Shown one piece after another: positions 10,403 to 20,600 of a stretch of DNA of 64,000 bases (positions within the stretch are counted from its first letter, which is position 1; every line of letters begins with the position of its first letter). Source of the DNA: Isoetes taiwanensis (taxonomy: Eukaryota; Streptophyta; Lycopodiopsida; Isoetales; Isoetaceae); contig JAJEKV010000106.1 of NCBI GenBank assembly GCA_021234155.1, positions 2,318,221-2,382,220 of the forward strand, given 5' to 3'. Position numbers and translations under genes: made by a program. The notes beneath the pieces are model-generated. The model saw only the letters and a list, made by a program, of their open reading frames with translations, did not search any database and was not told where the DNA came from.

Positions 10403-10800
10403 TTATGTTGCCCACTTCTCATTAATTTCTGGCATATAGAGTTGCAAACGCATGAATTCCTTGTAGGATGTAACAGACCTACTGCCCTTCTCTAGCCTAT
10501 AGAAAGCTTGCATCATCTGGTACCTGTAGGACCTTGGCACGTAGTGACGCTTGAAGGCTTTCACAAACTTCTTGAACCTGCAATTGTTACGGCTCAAGTC
10601 ATGAGCATGAGAGTACCTTTCCACCATATGAGGGCGGCACCTTTAAGATTTGCAGTAGCTACAATGCCTTTATCTTTATCCTTCATGCTATAAGCATTTC
10701 CATACTATTTCAACTCATCAAGCCATGCTTCTGCCCCCATGCCCGACCTTTTTGTGTCTGAGAACTCCTCTAATTTTCTAGCTTTCCATATATGTTATGA
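10403..10800 (-). pseudogene. Ty3/gypsy gag core (Retrotrans_gag type)
   Basis: Two minus-strand frames give adjoining parts of a plant gypsy gag domain. The first (10790-10630) contains GMGAEAWLDELK, then a stop, YGNAYSMKDKDKGI and NLKGAALIWWKGT. The second (10627-10403) contains FKKFVKAFKRHYVPRSY and MQAFYRLEKGSRSVTSY. The Trp pair in IWWKG and the F...F...Y pattern are hallmarks of the family. A frameshift near 10625 separates the frames. LINE-B is inserted upstream, so the N-terminal part of gag is found beyond 14922. Confidence 0.8.
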
Positions 10801-10818
10801 AGTACACGAAGAAATGCT

Positions 10819-10871
10819 TGGCTTGATGGTTGGAATTGGGGGGTATGGGGGGCTAACTTGGGTTCGAGTCC
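10819..10871 (+). promoter_or_regulatory. tRNA-like A box and B box at the 5' end of LINE-B
   Basis: TGGCTTGATGG at 10819-10829 fits the RNA polymerase III A-box consensus TGGCNNAGTGG at 9 of 11 positions. GGTTCGAGTCC at 10861-10871 is an exact B box (GGTTCGANTCC). The 31 bp between them is normal tRNA spacing. The pair lies about 105 bp before ORF1. It could be an internal pol III promoter, a SINE joined to the LINE, or a tRNA relic. Confidence 0.6.
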
Positions 10872-10975
10872 ACCATGCAACATAAAATTTGGCACAATTG
10901 GCGGTTATATCGCAGTTATTGGCGGTTAGCGCCAAGCGGCATCTGTAAAAGGTGAAGTGGTAGTTTCGTAGGGGG

Positions 10976-11692
10976 ATGCCCCCGAAGAAGAAAGGATCGA
11001 TTGATCCGATTGAATATGAGGGAGATTCAGCTAATCTCATGGCAGTAATGCAAGAATTGAAGGCTGAAATACTGGGCCTTAGATCAGAAGTTGAAGAGAT
11101 GCGTGAGACCTTGGACAAACTGGTGACTCAGAACACTAGTTTGAAAGCACAGAATGAAGAACTCTCATCAAACATGCATAAACCGTCAACGGATTTTAGG
11201 GCAGAGATTGAAGCCCTTGAAAATAAATTAGCCTCTTTGGTTGCCGATACCACCAAGGAGCAAATGAAGATACATCATGCTGAAATTTCCTCAGAGCAGA
11301 GAGATCAAGAAATCAGGGCAAAGAATCTGAAAATATCCGGTCTACATGAGATTGAAGGAGAAGATGTTACGGAAACAGTAAGACAGTTTTTTTCAGAAAC
11401 TATGCATTTGAATGATCCACTTCATGTGTCTTCTAGACGATTGGGGAAATTGGGCTACCATACCCGTCCCATTCTAATGAAATTTCAGTCCAGGGAAGCA
11501 AGAGATCGTGTACTTCATAACAGAAGTGCGCTTAAGGGAGAGAAGATTTGGCTAGATGTGGATTTAACACCAGGCCAATTGGAATTTAGGAGAAAAGAAT
11601 GGGCCAAAGTGAAGGAAGCAAGAGAATCAGGTTTTGTAGCTTACTTGGATCAGGGAGGCAAGGCAATAGTTACAAACAGAAAACACAAATAG
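10976..11692 (+). CDS. LINE-B ORF1 protein, coiled coil plus RRM-like region (intact, 238 aa)
   Basis: The open frame starts MPPKKKGSIDPIEYEG and ends NRKHK. Residues about 20-110 are rich in heptad-like L/I/V with E/K/Q and should form a coiled coil. Residues about 115-200 contain EIRAKNLKISGLHEIEGE, VRQFFSETM, RPILMKFQSREARDRVLHNR and KIWLDVDLTPGQ, the pattern of the RNA-recognition-like core in ORF1 proteins of animal L1/CR1-type elements. Such proteins form trimers that bind element RNA. It is followed within a few bases by ORF2. No stop or frameshift is present, in contrast to ORF2, so it is unusually well preserved. There is no zinc knuckle, unlike typical plant L1 ORF1. Confidence 0.75.
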   Translation: MPPKKKGSIDPIEYEGDSANLMAVMQELKAEILGLRSEVEEMRETLDKLVTQNTSLKAQNEELSSNMHKPSTDFRAEIEALENKLASLVADTTKEQMKIHHAEISSEQRDQEIRAKNLKISGLHEIEGEDVTETVRQFFSETMHLNDPLHVSSRRLGKLGYHTRPILMKFQSREARDRVLHNRSALKGEKIWLDVDLTPGQLEFRRKEWAKVKEARESGFVAYLDQGGKAIVTNRKHK

Positions 11693-11694
11693 GA

Positions 11695-12535
11695 AGCAGG
11701 GGCTTTGAGAGTCAGTCTATGGAATACACATGGACTAACTCAAGCGAAGATAGATGCTACTCTTCAGATATGGGAACACCAGGATTTGCTATGTTTTACA
11801 GAAACATGGACACATCAAGCCTCGTCTCCCACCGACATACGGTTTTGTCTTTGCTTGGTCAAGCATGGAACGAAAAAATAATAGGAGCAGAACGAGGCTT
11901 TGGAGGGATTGCGGTATATAAGAGAGTAGGCTCAATATATGAAATGCAAGTTTTAAAAAGTGATACAAATAACCAATATATGTGGTAGGGAATAGGCAGC
12001 AGCTTGATTTTCTTGTTTGTTACTTTGCTCAGGAAAAACTCAAACATTTACAACAGACCTGAATTTGACAAGGAAAACCCATTTGGTAATCTTTGCTCGA
12101 TATTCTAGAATACTCCTCTCAAGGAGAAATAGCCATAATAGGAGATTTCAATGGGGCCTTGCGCCGCAAGCAAAGCCAAAGTATTTGACGATCTTGCAAA
12201 CATCTATTTAGATGAGATTGATGATCCCACATATAATAGAACTTCGGATGACAATATGTCAAATGGAATGGGTGAGAAGCTGCTAGATCTAAGCCACGAT
12301 ATGTCACCGAGAATAATGAATGGCATAAGAGCATTCCCGGCATCAGGAAAGTTCACTTACCAAAATCATGCAGGGGCCAGTGCAATAGACTATGTTATGG
12401 CAAAAGGAAAGGATCTCATATCAGATTTCTGTGTGGGCACTAAACTGCCGGAGTCAGATTATACACCCTTACACATAGTGTTTAAAAATCCAAGTAAGCT
12501 CAGGAAAATCAGCTCCACGATTCTGTCCCTAAGCT
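11695..12535 (+). pseudogene. LINE-B ORF2, endonuclease domain (frameshifted)
   Basis: Pieces in three frames reconstruct the order of an AP-type endonuclease. They are LRVSLWNTHGL near 11707, CFTETWTHQ near 11790 (the catalytic Glu), GFGGIAVYKRVGSIYEM near 11900, IAIIGDFNGALRRKQS near 12130-12175 (GDFN motif at 12141-12152), and IDYVMAKGKDL followed by ESDYTPLHIVF near 12385-12485 (normally SDHxPL). At least three frameshifts and a stop make it inactive. In the family it nicks target DNA. It is continuous with the RT region that follows. Confidence 0.75.
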
Positions 12536-12539
12536 GAAA

Positions 12540-14334
12540 GTGAACTATGAGCATCACTTAAGATTATGAAAAACATATTGAAAGGCTTCTGACAACTGCC
12601 ACATGGTCCGGAAAACTTGAAGAGGACGCAATGCAATTCCAAAGAATCATATTTGCTGCAGCCAAAGACACCTTTGGGCTCTCTAAGAAACACATGCCGT
12701 AGGCCTTGTAATTCATGGTGGGATGAAGAATGCAAAGAAGCTAGAAGAAAACCGCCACGTAACAGGCGCATTTGTAAACCAAAATGGTACAAGCAAATAA
12801 TCAGGGATAAAAAGCGTGCTTATTATGCACAAAGGCAAGCACAGTTATATGAGCAATTCACAAAGCACCCAAAATGGTTTTGGGACACGCTGCAATGTAG
12901 GTCTGAACAGGCTACATTGGATATTGATGCTTTGTCTAAATTAGTCAAAGCCCTATATGAAAAGGATGGCGCAAGTTGCATGCCATTAATAGCACCACAA
13001 ACAGAACTTTTTGCAATATCAGAGGTCCAAGATTGCTTATCAAAGATCTCTAATAATAAAGCACATGATACTGACGGCCTATGTGTGGAACTTTTCAAAT
13101 GGGGTGGAGAGAAAACAGTATCCATTTTGACAGATTTATTAAACAAAAGTCTCATGCTTGGGTTGCCAGCCAGTTGGAGAACAAATCGTGTCCATCCCAT
13201 ACATAAGGGCGGAGACAAAAAGTTAGCAGGTAATTATAGAACCATTTTGATAAGCAGCTAAGAAGTCTCTTGGAAAATAAGCTGAGTTCATGGGCAGAAC
13301 AGGCAGAAGTACGCTCTCCATGCCAGGCTGGTTTCAGGGGGGATCATAATACACTTGATCATGTGCTAACCCTTAGAACTCTTATCGAGAATGCAAAAAG
13401 CCCAAATGCAGCATTGTACATGGCCTACATTGATTTTACAAAAGCATTTGATACAGTTCCACGAAAAGAGCTCAGTGATAGAATGATACAACTAGGGGTT
13501 CCTAAAGAAATCAGAGCAGCAGTCTCACAATTATATGCCGAAGTATTAATCAAAGTTTCATGGGAATGTGACACGCAAATCCGGAACACCATCGGGGTAC
13601 GCCAGGGCTGCCCCTTGTCCCCGACTCTGTTTGGGCTCTTCATAGATGAATTTGATGAATGGCTTAGAGCCAGATCACTAGTAGGCACCCGCTTGGGGGC
13701 ATATGTTATTCAGCTTCTTTTATATGCAGACGATGTGGTATTGCTAGCAAGCAAACCAAAAATATTACAGGATCACCTTAACAGCTTGAAGGCCTTCTGT
13801 GAGACTAAGAAGATGAGCGTGAATTTAGCTAAATCAAAGATCATGATCTTTGGCACCCGAGACAGACCAGAGTTCACATACAAAGGGCAGATTATGGAAA
13901 TTGTTGAAAGCTACAAATATCTTGGATTAGATATTACCTCCAACTATAGTTGGAAAAATTGTGTAAGTAGAAGAGCATCCGGAGGGAAAGCTGCACTATA
14001 CGGCATGCTGGCAAAATGCAACCGTGCTTCACTCACAAAATGGGGTTTGAAGAAGATCTTATTTAAAACTTTGGTCCAAACAGTAGCATTATATGGTGTC
14101 CCCATTTGGGGGCCGGGAATCTCACCTCGCATGTGGAAGCAGATTGAGGCGGTTCAGAAAATGTTTTTGAGAGAAGAACTGGGGATCAGTTCCCAAATCC
14201 CATATGCTATCATGCTGGCTGAAGTGGGCATGTTCCCACTTGAATTAGAAGGTCTATACCAAGTAATCAATTTCTTTAACAGAGTCAAGGGCAAAAGCAT
14301 ACGCAGACCCGATTATCACATAGAGCCATGGTAA
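12540..14334 (+). pseudogene. LINE-B ORF2, reverse transcriptase
   Basis: The frame 12617-13261 carries the RT approach region (WWDEECKEARRK near 12720, NNKAHDTDGLCVELFKWGG near 13060, RVHPIHKGGDKKLAGNYR near 13190). After a stop at 13259-13261 and a frame change, 13270-14334 is open for 354 codons. It has CQAGFRGDHNTLDH, AYIDFTKAFDTVPR, GVRQGCPLSPTLFGLFIDEF, the catalytic box LLLYADDVVLLA (YADD at 13723-13734) and the thumb-like LAKSKIMIF. All catalytic motifs look intact within the second frame. The product would reverse transcribe element RNA at the nicked target. It is inactive as a whole because of upstream and downstream frame breaks. Confidence 0.85.
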
Positions 14335-14848
14335 ATTCGCACATGGGATGGAAGACGAATCACGGCATGGGCAACAAGGTGGGGTGTGGATGAATCGAAT
14401 TGGCCACAAGACAAAAAAGAGGCAAGAATTTTGCTGGAAAGATTAGCAATAGATCACATATGGGCTGATCCACGAAAGGCGATGATAATCTTGATCGAAA
14501 CAGTATTAACCACATGGATCCATATGAGTGCCAAAAGTATCTGAGGCAGGCATACCAAAGATACAAAGCCGAATGTTGGCAAGATATACAGGGTCACATA
14601 AGTTAGAGATTGAGACTGGAAGATGGTCAAAGACTCCAATTGAAGCCCGGTTGTGTAAGATATGCAAAACAGGAGCAATCGAGGATGAACACCATGTCTT
14701 CGTGCACTGTCCAGAATACGCCTACATTAGATCTAATTTTGGTATATATGTAACAGATCTATATTCATTATTCTCTCTGCCACCGTTGACATTAGGACCA
14801 TATATAAAAGCGGTGGATGCACACCGTTCATTATTACAAAAATTGTAA
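14335..14848 (+). pseudogene. LINE-B ORF2 C-terminus with zinc box
   Basis: After a stop at 14332-14334 and a frameshift near 14525, the reading continues to 14848. It contains RWSKTPIEARLCKICKTGAI then EDEHHVFVHCPEY. That is a CX2C...HX4C C-terminal zinc-binding box of non-LTR ORF2 proteins, thought to contact nucleic acid. The same GAIEDE-H word is found in LINE-C (near 30265), suggesting related elements. Confidence 0.7.
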
Positions 14849-14902
14849 AAAGAAAGTTCATGTGCTCCATGGTCTCTCGAGCCCAAGTGAGCATTAGATA
14901 TA

Positions 14903-14922
14903 AAATAATAATAATAATAATA
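14903..14922 (+). repeat. (ATA)n tail of LINE-B
   Basis: About six ATA units close the element directly before the gag sequence of the gypsy host element. A microsatellite tail rather than poly(A) is typical of several non-L1 LINE clades. Confidence 0.75.
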
Positions 14923-15370
14923 TTAGTCATGGCTGAGTCCACTTTCTTACCATAATCCGCTCCCATGTCAGCCCTAGCACTAGCCTTGACTTGCCTATTA
15001 GCAGGTGGGGCTACCACTCCTAATTTTGTTTTGACTTAGCTTCCTCTTCATTCTCTGTTTTACATTCCTCCTCTGACTCTGATAATTCGGAGCTGGCATC
15101 AGAGCTAGATGACTTGTGGTGCCTCCTTTTCTTTGCTTTCTCTTTGTCCTTTGTCGGCGGTGGCACTGGCTACTCCATTGGTCCTTACTCTACTTTGTCG
15201 TTCACATTCCTTGGAGGTGGTGGAGGAAACCCCACTGTGAGCATTTGACTTTGCTCTTCAATTTTCGACCTTAGCTGGAACATCTCTTGTTTGGGACTCC
15301 GCATGATAGGATCTGGAAATAAAGCTCTTGGGTGCCAATCCGCTCCTTCAGATTGGTTAGTGTGTGGCAT
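14923..15370 (-). pseudogene. Ty3/gypsy gag N-terminal part (beyond the LINE-B insertion)
   Basis: From the Met at 15370 the minus strand reads MPHTNQSEGADWHPRALFPD, then a coiled segment MFQLRSKIEEQSQML and a run of five prolines. After two stops it continues with a Ser/Glu-rich stretch (SSSSDASSELSESEEE, about 15060-15110) and ADYGKKVDSAMTN ending at the LINE-B tail. Composition and order match the disordered N-terminus of plant gypsy gag proteins. It is on the same strand as, and collinear with, 10403-10800 once LINE-B is removed. Confidence 0.6.
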
Positions 15371-15471
15371 TCTGATATGCCGTGCATCCTTGCTGCATAC
15401 ATTGCATTACACCGACTTATTATGAGTTTAATTATTGTTTAGTTGTTTAGTTGTTGCCAGTACTGATGCCA

Positions 15472-18400
15472 ACAAACATTTATAAAACAAAATAAATCAT
15501 AATTTTATTTCATATATAACCTATCCTATATTATTATCCTATATTATAATGTTTTGGTGTGTTGAATCCAGCCCTAAATCGAAGGGTGAGGATTTGATTG
15601 ATTTAATTGAACGATTGAGATTCAACATAAAAAACGGCCATGTTAAAACCGAAAGGTAAAAGAGTAGAGGACCGGGTGGGCGTGGATCAAAGCAGGGCAT
15701 CGGTGTGGAGCAGAGCAGGGCATGGATCAGAGCAGCGCAGAGGCATGGTTCAGCTGCTCAAAATAGAGCGGAGCAGAGGCGACCCTAGCACTCCACCAAC
15801 CACTTCTTCAAATTCGGCCTCACAGAACGGGAAGATGGCAATGGCATTCAGCAGTTTCCAAGTAAGGAACTCAAGTAATATCCTTTTTCGTTTAAATAAT
15901 TCCTTAGTTATTGCTATTATCTGTTTGTTTTATGTCTGCGAACTTCCAGGAGCAATCCAACTAAGTCCATTGAAGAGCCAGCCGATTCTTAGCAGCCTGT
16001 TTCATCCATCAATGGGCATATTTGGACCTCAACAACACCGTCATGTGCAGCAAAGGAAACAAAGCCCAGATTGAGTTGCTTCTTCATAGATTTGCCCTTC
16101 TTCCTTTCTATAGGCACTATGGAGGTGAAGACGGAAGCTTCAAGGTAACCACAAAGACGAAATTTGCGAGGAATAGTTGGGTTTCGCAGTTGGGGAGATA
16201 AAAGACTGCACAGATGTTATTCACAGAGATGAAATGGCCAAGCAGAAATGTTCTTTCCATCAATATACAGATTCCCTTTGTTGGCTTCATTAATCATCTA
16301 GGAGCTAGCGTGGTTTTGCATAATGCTCTTTAATCCAAGTGGAATTTCGTGGCAGCAAATACTCTCCCAGCTTCTTAATACTTTTCTTAGCATTGGAAGG
16401 AAAGGAACATGTTTATCCGTGGGTTCAGGTTTATCTTATCATGTTCTTGGGATCAACAATATGCATTCCTGCTGAGCTAACAGGTCTACCGTGGAATCAA
16501 CCATCAAAGGAAATGTCTCAATGGCTTGGTTCCGGCCATTGCAATATGTTTTTGCCTCATTAGAAATGGCATACCTGTATTTTCAGCTGGTGGAAGCCAC
16601 ATTCCTAGATCTGCATAAGTGCAAGGACCAGTTCGACAAATCTACTGGCCCAGGTTATTTCTATGCTTTCGTTTCTTCGGATCAATTTCATCTCTTCTTC
16701 TTACTCATATTTCAGTTCTTAGTAACTCAATTCCTTTCAAGAGAATAAGTTCCTTATTTTCTCATTAGTATTTGGGCAGGGTTTTTGATCCTTCAGGATG
16801 CTGAGTTGCCATGCTAGGACGGCTACAGCTTATAGAACCTGCTGCATGTTTGCCCCCTTTGACATCAATTAGATGCACTAGGATGGTCGGAGCTGCACTT
16901 TAGATTGAGGGTATTAGAGCGAGGTAAGAACTTGGATTCCTTGCAATTTTTATAGCACGGCAATTCAAAAATTTTAGTTTTCATTTCATTCATCATGATC
17001 TTTGGTTGAAGTTATCTTCGACGCCGTTGTTTGAATGTGTTCCGAATCATTGCTATTCAGAACTTTTCTAAAGTTTGTTGAATGGGTGTTTCAGATTCCT
17101 CATCGGCATAATACAGAAAGACCCATCGTCAAAGGCATAAGGAAACTATCAATAATGCATATGGGGAGCGATGTCTGGTGGTGCAGTGAGAGAAGGGTGA
17201 GTGATCTCTGTGTGCTTTGCTTCGTGGGGACTTTGTTTTTTTCATAATTAGACCTGCTTGCTTCTGCAATATCATTAGAGCATTCTTGGTCAAAGAACAA
17301 AAAATCGTGAAAAAGGTATTGAAGATTCAAAAGACGAAATAAAAGCGGTCTGCTAAAACACAAGCTCAAATTCTGCAATACCGAAAGTTAAATTGTGCTT
17401 GGCAGAAAGAATTTTAGCAAATTCATTTTGAGTCAGTGCATTCTAAGGAATAGTTAATTGGCCTTTGCCTTTGTTTCCCATTACCTCAAACATTTTCTTA
17501 GGAATTTTATTGGTCCAATTTTGGTCTATGTAGACTGGCCATGGTGATGGCATTTCCCACATGGCCTCTTTACATGTTTCTTGCATATTGTAACACCCAT
17601 GCTATCAGCTACTCAAAAAACATGGTTATGTGATTTGGGGAAAATGCTTGCTATGACTCGACAACAATACTATGTAGGACATCATTTGTAACCACGTTTG
17701 CTCATGGACTGTGATCTTCAAAATTGTATAGATTGTCAGTTTATTTTTAGAAAAGAAGCAAGAGCTTGCCAGCGGCTAAAGCATGAGTAGGTTTCTTTTG
17801 AGCTTATGCAATATATGCTTGGACAATACTAAAATCTTGGAATGATGTAGATGGACACTTCGTTGCAGGTGTTTCCCCGTGTGAAAACATATCTGCTGGT
17901 TGGGAACATTTTTTATGTGTCACTGCATAAGAAAGTTGTGCCAAAAAGGTTGTGTCAAACTGTACATAAGAAGGTTACGCCAAATTGTACATAAGAATCA
18001 GTTGCAATGACAATATACTTGCAGATCATATAGGGTTGAAACAAGGATATAACAGTAATGTGGACCAACACTTGCTGTCACTAAAAAGTGCATGCGCCGC
18101 AATTTTAGAAGAAACTAGCCTGTTTGCCAAGCTTATTTAGTTTAATTAGAAAATCAAATGGACATGGGAATTTGGAGACGTGGACACTTATCCTTTATTG
18201 ATGGATAAAAATTGAACACGTTGTGGATGTCAGAGCAACATTCCCTGCTGCTGCAACTGGTATAGGAGTTTCAAAACATAGCAACTTGGATCATATTGTC
18301 AATGCCAAATGTCCATACAAGATCATGATATGGGGCCTTTTGGGAGAAGCCAAAATGAGTCAGGCATTGCCAAAGCTTAGTTTTTTGAAGTCTGGGTTAT

Positions 18401-19799
18401 GGATCTCCATAGAATTTACGATTACTGTAAGCCAAATTTTGCATCTATTATTCTGTTATCTCTATCTCGAGATAAAAAGCCTCAGGCACCCTTGAATGTG
18501 CGGGTTGGTGGATATGTAGTTGGATGTCCGGCTACACTACCATTATTTTATATTGTCATTTTAGATGCATTGAAAAAGTTTAAAATTGCTCTAGATTGGT
18601 ACTTTGATGTGGTGTTATTGTGGGCAACGTATGGATATTTTGACGTCATTCTTCATCGACTAAAAGATGTGATGGAGGTTAATCTTAGCTTCTAGGATGA
18701 CAAACTCATCTTACCTCTATGTTTGATCTATATTTTTGTAGGTTCTAAAGGAAGCTAATTATATGTGTCTTGGGCCTATAGAGATTTGTGTTTTTATTTG
18801 TGTATGAGGAGGACAAACTAAACTACTTACATGCAATAAGGTGTGACACATTTGGCAGAACGAATCCTATCACAAAGTCAGACTAAATTTAATGTGGCCC
18901 AATTTCAGTTAGGTCTTACAACTTTTTATTAGGGGCTCACCAATTGTGCCACATAACAAATTTCCTTATGATGACAAACTCCTTACATATAAGTGATATA
19001 CATTTGGAAAATTCAATTCTATCACAAAGGCATATAAACTCACCAAAATTTTTATTTTGCTTGGCACAACTGCAATGCACGCCAATTTCATTTAGCTCAA
19101 GACAGTTTTTAGAGACTCACCAACAAGATTTTGCCAATAACATTACCCTTTTAAAGAAGGTAGCCATGGACATGGATATCTTAGAATAAAACGTAACTAA
19201 AAATTAATGTCCTATTACCCTATTATGCACAGGTGCATAAAGTTTACAAGGGAGCATGTGTGTGCAAGAAATTTAAGAGGCATTTTGGGTGGCCTTAAAT
19301 AGTTGGTGATTGATGTTTATAGACATAGATGGAATGGCCTTCACAGGTAGGATCTGGTCCTTACAATTTGGTATCAAATGGCCTACATCGAAACAATATA
19401 AGGAATTCCTTAGGAAGAGCAACTACAATGTAAGAGGTTAATAGATGATTTATTAGCAGTTTGTATTGTAGTGATTTTAGATTCTGATAGGCCCAGTCTA
19501 GGGACAGTATTTGAAGCATCCCTTCAATCCCACTACCCAGCGAGAAGGAAAGCCATTCTGGTATGATATGTGCTACTCTTAGCATGTGGCAATGTGCAGA
19601 AATTAGAATTGCTATGAACAAGCACCATCCTGTTCCATTCAAAACTCTCAAAGATATCGATGCAACACTATCTAACATGAAAGAGCTAAATATCTTATAA
19701 ACATTGTTAAACCGAAAGTTTTTTTTGTTATAATGTAAAGTTAAAAAGTTGGATTATTCTTCGCGACGCTTTTTTCTTTCTTGGACAAAACATTTACAA
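15472..19799. other. 4.3 kb without a recognisable gene
   Basis: Only short frames. A frame at 15640-16074 has a low-complexity start (gcagagcagggcatgg-type repeats) and no known domain. A segment at 17095-17196 is bounded by TTTCAG and GTGAGT, so it could be an exon, but I recognise no protein. The frame 18399-18695 is open and coding-like yet unrecognised. I cannot support a gene here. Confidence 0.35.
17946..17995. repeat. 25-bp direct tandem duplication
   Basis: AAGGTT(G/A)(T/C)G(T/C)CAAA(C/T)TGTACATAAG occurs twice back to back, with four differences. A third, shorter relic lies just to the left. Confidence 0.7.
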
Positions 19800-20439
19800 G
19801 CTTCCAACTTATGCCCAGCAACGCTGGGCACCATTACTAGTACATAGATAATATATTGTCAATAATACAACTGATCACCGGTGATTCAGATGATCTTCAA
19901 GAAATTTCTTCACTTTGGCCGTTCCGACTCTTTGCCCTAAGCTTCAAAATGTTCCCTGAAGAAGCCTTCACGGATGGCAGACACTAGGTCTTCAACTCTT
20001 CTATCTATTGTATGTGCTGGCGTCACCGCTACTCTTGGCGGAGATGTGGAACTACTAAGTCGAAGATGCTGAGGGCCATGGATCGCTTCACTATAATGAC
20101 ATGGTTGATCATGCTGGCTAGCCTTGCATGTCTCCCCAAACCTGAGTGTGCACGAGCATTTCTTGTTGCTTCTTCTCCACTTGAGCTGATGGCTCGATGG
20201 AAGACTATGTCTCTGCCATCTATAAGGGATGGAAGGTAATACACGAGTGCTTTGCCAGCTTGAGGACCCTACGCCGATGAAGTCTTTGCCCTTATGTCTT
20301 GTGGCATAGTCATATAAGTGCATGGTCGATGCGGTCTTCATGGTCCTTGTGTAGTGATCGAAAGGTTGCAAGGTTGATTCCTCGAGGCCTAGTAGTTGAT
20401 GTAGAGCATGTCGGCAGCAGTACACTCGTGGTTTTGCAT

Positions 20440-20600
20440 CGAATCCCCATCCACTCCTGAAGTGCTATGAAGTCTTCGTCGAATATCGGATCATCCCGAG
20501 GGATCTCGTCGTCTAATCTGCTATATGCCTCACATGTATAGTTTTACGCTTCCGCGAACCTCCTTGGGAAATCTCTGCCTTCAACTTATCCAAATCTCCT
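20440..20600 (-). pseudogene. Unrecognised coding-like relic
   Basis: Minus-strand reading gives EIFPRRFAEA, a stop, then NYTCEAYSRLDDEIPRDDP and IFDEDFIALQEWMG. Acidic and hydrophobic residues alternate as in a real protein and codon use looks protein-like, but I do not recognise the family. Neighbouring minus-strand frames (19937-20425) have no known motif. It may be gag-like sequence of an element or a host exon. Confidence 0.3.

Larger units (their letters stand above)
10810..14922 (+). mobile_element. LINE-B: non-LTR retrotransposon with (ATA)n tail inserted in gypsy gag
   Basis: A 4.1-kb plus-strand unit with a 5' leader carrying A- and B-box-like words, ORF1 (10976-11692), ORF2 with endonuclease, RT and C-terminal zinc box, and a tail of repeated ATA (14903-14922). 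The 5' end is approximate. Both flanks read as gypsy gag on the opposite strand, which defines it as an insertion. I could not find a clear target duplication. The RT belongs to the broad Jockey/CR1/I-like assembly by motif style, not to the usual plant L1; the clade is not settled. Confidence 0.8.
8700..15471 (-). mobile_element. Ty3/gypsy retrotransposon fragment, gag split by LINE-B
   Basis: The minus-strand order is gag N-terminus (15370-14923), LINE-B insertion, gag core, CCHC, protease, RT. No RNase H, integrase or LTR was found at the left end. At the right, GTACTGATGCCA at 15460-15471 is, in reverse, close to the initiator-Met primer site TGGTATCAGAGC (about 9 of 12), so the 5' LTR may begin near 15472, but no partner LTR exists in the window. 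Confidence 0.75.

Noticed and set aside
15640-16074. 144-codon frame with an apparent signal-like segment
   Set aside because: The first third is low-complexity gcagagcagg repeats, and no conserved domain or plausible downstream exon could be joined.
17095-17196. Segment bounded by TTTCAG and GTGAGT as an exon
   Set aside because: Splice-like words alone occur often by chance, and the translation in no frame is recognisable or linked to other exons.
19366-19383. TGGTATCA-containing word resembling an initiator-Met primer-binding site, following TTACAAT
   Set aside because: Only eight bases match, no LTR pair flanks it, and no retroelement protein follows on the plus strand.
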